A DNA stretch of 64,000 nucleotides from Bartonella rattaustraliani AUST/NH4 (GTDB lineage Bacteria; Pseudomonadota; Alphaproteobacteria; Rhizobiales; Rhizobiaceae): contig NZ_CALW02000009.1 in assembly GCF_000312565.1 (NCBI RefSeq), positions 62,001-126,000 on the forward strand. The letters are read 5' to 3'. This document shows positions 61,459 through 64,000 of this stretch, piece after piece. The notes below the pieces were generated by a model. That model was given only the letters and a program-made list of their open reading frames with translations. It made no database searches and had not been told where the DNA came from. Position numbers and translations under genes: made by a program. Position 1 is the stretch's first letter; each line of letters begins with the position of its first letter.

Positions 61459-62580
61459 ATGCAGTTTTCACAAGAACAAGATAATGCATTGAAGGCTGTT
61501 TCTGCGTGGTTGAAAGAGGGGCGTCTTCCACTTTTTCGCCTCTTTGGTTATGCAGGAACAGGGAAGACGACGCTTGCACGTTATTTTGCTGAAACCGTTG
61601 ATGGTCCTGTCCAATTTGCTGCATTCACGGGGAAGGCAGCTCAGGTTCTGCGTTCTAAAGGTGCGACGAATGCTTGCACTATTCATTCGTTGATTTATTG
61701 TCCGCGTGGAGAAGAAGAAGTTGCTGATGAAGTAACAGGAAAAAAATCTGTTACACCGACATTTGCACTTAATCGGAAAAGTACTGCTGCGCAAGCTAAG
61801 CTTATTATTGTTGATGAATGTTCGATGGTAGATGAACAGTTGGCGCGTGATTTAATGAGCTTTCGGACGCCGATTCTTGTTCTTGGGGATCCGGCTCAAT
61901 TGCCTCCTATATCAGGAGGTGGTTTTTTTTCTCATGGTGAGCCCGATTTTCTTCTTTCAGAAATTCATCGGCAGGCGCGTGATAATCCGATTGTTCGTTT
62001 GGCTATGGATGTACGTGAAGGACGTGATATTGCTTATGGTGATTATGGGGCAGCCCGCATTATTGCACGCAAAGAGGTGGATCAACAACTGGTGTTGGAG
62101 GCTGATCAGGTATTGGTGGGGATTAACCGAACGCGTCACCTTTATAATAGACGTTTGCGTGCTCTGAAAGGGTTTACGGCAGATTATCCTCAAGCGGGGG
62201 ATAAGCTTGTGTGTTTGCGCAATGATCCCACGAAAGGTTTGTTGAATGGTTCTTTATGGAAAGTCATTTCTTCACAGAAAGAAACGGTTAAACCAGGCAT
62301 GAATCTTCTTGTTAAACCTGAAGAAAGTGAGCGTGGGATAGCAAAGATTAAGCTTTTAAAAGCAGTATTTGAAAATCCTGATCATGAGGTTTCATGGGCA
62401 TTAAAAAAGAGATATGATGATTTTGATTATGGATATGCGTTAACTGTTCATAAAGCGCAAGGATCTCAATGGGACAATGTGGTTTTATTTGATGAAAGTT
62501 TTGCGTTTCGTGATATGTATGCGCGTTGGCTTTATACGGGAATTACGCGTGCAGCGGAGCGTTTAACAATTGTTCGATAG
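61459..62580 (+). CDS. RecD-like SF1B DNA helicase / ATPase
   Basis: A 373-residue single-polypeptide helicase related to RecD2 and TraA but lacking long N-terminal domains. Walker A GYAGTGKTT (30-38), the FAAFTGKAAQVLRSKG motif Ia, Walker B LIIVDECSMVDEQLA, motif III LVLGDPAQLPPISGGGFF, LSEIHRQARDNPIVRLA (motif IV) and the C-terminal YALTVHKAQGSQWDNVVLFDE and WLYTGITRAAERL (motifs V, VI) are intact. Rhizobial relatives are annotated as ATP-dependent exonuclease alpha-like proteins, probably acting in DNA processing. No RecB/RecC partner is present. Confidence 0.9.
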   Translation: MQFSQEQDNALKAVSAWLKEGRLPLFRLFGYAGTGKTTLARYFAETVDGPVQFAAFTGKAAQVLRSKGATNACTIHSLIYCPRGEEEVADEVTGKKSVTPTFALNRKSTAAQAKLIIVDECSMVDEQLARDLMSFRTPILVLGDPAQLPPISGGGFFSHGEPDFLLSEIHRQARDNPIVRLAMDVREGRDIAYGDYGAARIIARKEVDQQLVLEADQVLVGINRTRHLYNRRLRALKGFTADYPQAGDKLVCLRNDPTKGLLNGSLWKVISSQKETVKPGMNLLVKPEESERGIAKIKLLKAVFENPDHEVSWALKKRYDDFDYGYALTVHKAQGSQWDNVVLFDESFAFRDMYARWLYTGITRAAERLTIVR

Positions 62581-62662
62581 AGAAATTTCTGCGCTCAGAT
62601 TCTATTGGTAAATGTTTCTTTATTTCTCTCTTTCATAATTATACCCGAAAATGGGGGTGTGT

Positions 62663-63397
62663 ATGGCAATAAAACTTTCAGTTAATCTTAATGCTGTTGC
62701 TGTTTTACGCAATAGGCGTAACCTGCCGTGGCCGAATATCAAACATATAGGGCATATAGCACTGACAGCTGGGGCTGCAGGCTTGACAGTTCATCCACGA
62801 CCGGATGAACGACATATTCGTTTTGCAGATTTGCCAGATATACATTGTTTAATGAAGAGCACATTTTCTACTGCTGAATTTAATATTGAAGGTTATCCCA
62901 GCGATACATTTTTGGATCTAGCAGAAAAATATGCTGATCAGATTACTCTCGTTCCTGATGATCCTGATCAGTCAACTTCAGATCATGGTTGGAATTTTTT
63001 TGAGAGTGCAGAATTTTTAGCACCCATTATTCAGCGTTTGAAAGAAAGAAAAATTCGTGTTTCACTCTTTTCTGATCCTGTTGTTGAGGGGCTTAATATT
63101 GCTAAGGAAATTGGCGCTGATCGTGTAGAGTTCTATACTGGACCTTATGGTGGGACATTGCAGAATAAGGAAAAACAAAATCAAGAGCTCAATAAACTGG
63201 TGTTAGCAGCAAAAAAAGCGAAAGAATTACAGTTAGGTGTTAATGCAGGCCATGATCTGACAGTTGCTAATCTGCCGACTCTTGTTCATCACATTCCTTG
63301 GATTGATGAAGTTTCTATTGGTCACGGGCTTATTGCTGATGCATTAGAATATGGAATACATGAAACTGTTCAGCGTTTTACGCGGTTATTGGTGTGA
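62663..63397 (+). CDS. pdxJ: pyridoxine 5'-phosphate synthase
   Basis: A 244-residue TIM-barrel enzyme condensing 1-deoxyxylulose 5-phosphate with the PdxA product to make pyridoxine phosphate (vitamin B6). Family blocks: [21 protein letters not shown] at the start, [13 protein letters not shown] with active-site residues, [46 protein letters not shown], and the C-terminal [13 protein letters not shown] and [15 protein letters not shown] 62663 is preferred over 62651 because the product then starts [10 protein letters not shown]. pdxA is not in this window. Confidence 0.95.
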   Translation: MAIKLSVNLNAVAVLRNRRNLPWPNIKHIGHIALTAGAAGLTVHPRPDERHIRFADLPDIHCLMKSTFSTAEFNIEGYPSDTFLDLAEKYADQITLVPDDPDQSTSDHGWNFFESAEFLAPIIQRLKERKIRVSLFSDPVVEGLNIAKEIGADRVEFYTGPYGGTLQNKEKQNQELNKLVLAAKKAKELQLGVNAGHDLTVANLPTLVHHIPWIDEVSIGHGLIADALEYGIHETVQRFTRLLV

Positions 63398-64000
63398 TCC
63401 TTTTTCTTTAGTAGGACTGGAAGAAGATGCTTTCATGAAAAGCTTATCACAACAGTTTATTTCAAAGCAATGGTTTGCAGAGGATTAAGAGCAACAATGT
63501 TGCTTGCATAATGCATGATGCGCATAACAGACATGTTATTCCTACAGTGTTTTATGTGTCTCTTTTTCTTTCTGTCATTAGGTTTGCTTTTTTATATAAT
63601 GCATTGGTTTATAATGATAATTTTTTAAATTAAAGACAAAACTTGAAGTCCGTATAATATTTATTCATTACAGATTCTTTATAATGAATCAGTCAAGATC
63701 GTTTTCTCATACTGAAGATGAATTATGATAAAAATGCCAACTTTATGGTTTTCGAGAAGTTATTATCGGGACGTTTTTTTACCACAAATAATGGTTTTAA
63801 AAGTGTTCTCTCTGCATCTTTATGAGTGTTTTGCATTGATTTTTTCATTGCAGATTTATACCGAGTCTTATGTGCGGGCTTGTCGTAGATAGCTTGTATA
63901 ATAAAACTGATGCAATTAAAGCGTGTATGAAGAGTGTTTTTTCTTATGAGAGAGATAAAGTGGTTTTTTGCACTTCAGTAAAGGTGATTATTCCTCTTTT
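63398..64000. other. gene-free right end of the window
   Basis: About 600 bases after pdxJ with no supported frame. It includes the diverged repeat fragment G at 63602-63672. A gene beyond the right edge cannot be excluded. Confidence 0.5.
63602..63672 (-). repeat. dispersed intergenic repeat, fragment G
   Basis: CATTGGTTTATAATGATAAT followed at family spacing by AACTTGAAGTC and TATAATATT corresponds to the 3' end of the repeat in reverse orientation, comparable to copy D from 56331. Strongly diverged; only about 70 bases are recognisable. Confidence 0.45.

Overview
The window is one chromosomal segment of a Bartonella-type alphaproteobacterium (Hyphomicrobiales). The evidence is the low-GC, gene-sparse sequence, a rhizobial-style division and cell-wall cluster, an unusually long FtsZ (589 residues), a two-piece permuted tmRNA whose tag reads ANDNYAEARLAA, and the order sspB ... 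thyA-folA-hflK-hflC-degP ... miaA-ilvB, which is a reduced version of the order known from Brucella and rhizobia. The species cannot be fixed from sequence alone.

Layout. 0-11 kb is accessory and partly decayed: a DUF1508 micro-protein, an XRE-type regulator, a DUF475/TerC-like membrane protein, nicotinamidase, an unknown protein, the ABC-F factor EttA, an ArsR-methyltransferase fusion with an apparent internal deletion, and about 2.7 kb almost free of intact genes that holds a 12-C tract and a broken membrane-protein gene. 10.7-11.7 kb carries a small lytic transglycosylase and the RNase P RNA. 12.0-30.5 kb is the dcw cluster (rsmH-ftsL-ftsI-murE-murF-mraY-murD-ftsW-murG-murC-murB-ddl-ftsQ-ftsA-ftsZ), mostly overlapping or tightly spaced, followed by lpxC, bamD, recN and ligA to 36.6 kb. 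These genes make lipid II, export and cross-link it at the septum, assemble the Z ring and build the outer membrane. 37.0-38.2 kb is a remnant of an integrated element (intact tyrosine integrase, nonsense-broken partner). 38.8-46.4 kb holds aminopeptidase P, prmA, a SCO protein, a nonsense-broken hexapeptide acyltransferase, uvrD and an RHH-DUF4169-SspB cluster, then ssrA. 47.4-50.9 kb is a duplicated MHS-type transporter with one decayed copy. 51-56.3 kb is thyA-folA-hflK-hflC-degP. 57.6-63.4 kb carries miaA, ilvB behind a probable attenuator, a RecD-like helicase and pdxJ.

Two features stand out. First, a family of diverged dispersed repeats (about 0.25-0.4 kb, at least six substantial copies plus one fragment, both orientations) fills intergenic gaps, including positions where relatives carry serB and ilvH. 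Second, the 100 bases before ilvB contain a 14-codon leucine-rich reading frame overlapping four pairing arms that can form two alternative sets of hairpins, the layout of a leader-peptide attenuator. Decay is widespread: at least four reading frames are interrupted by stops or frameshifts. No CRISPR array, tRNA, rRNA or complete prophage was seen.
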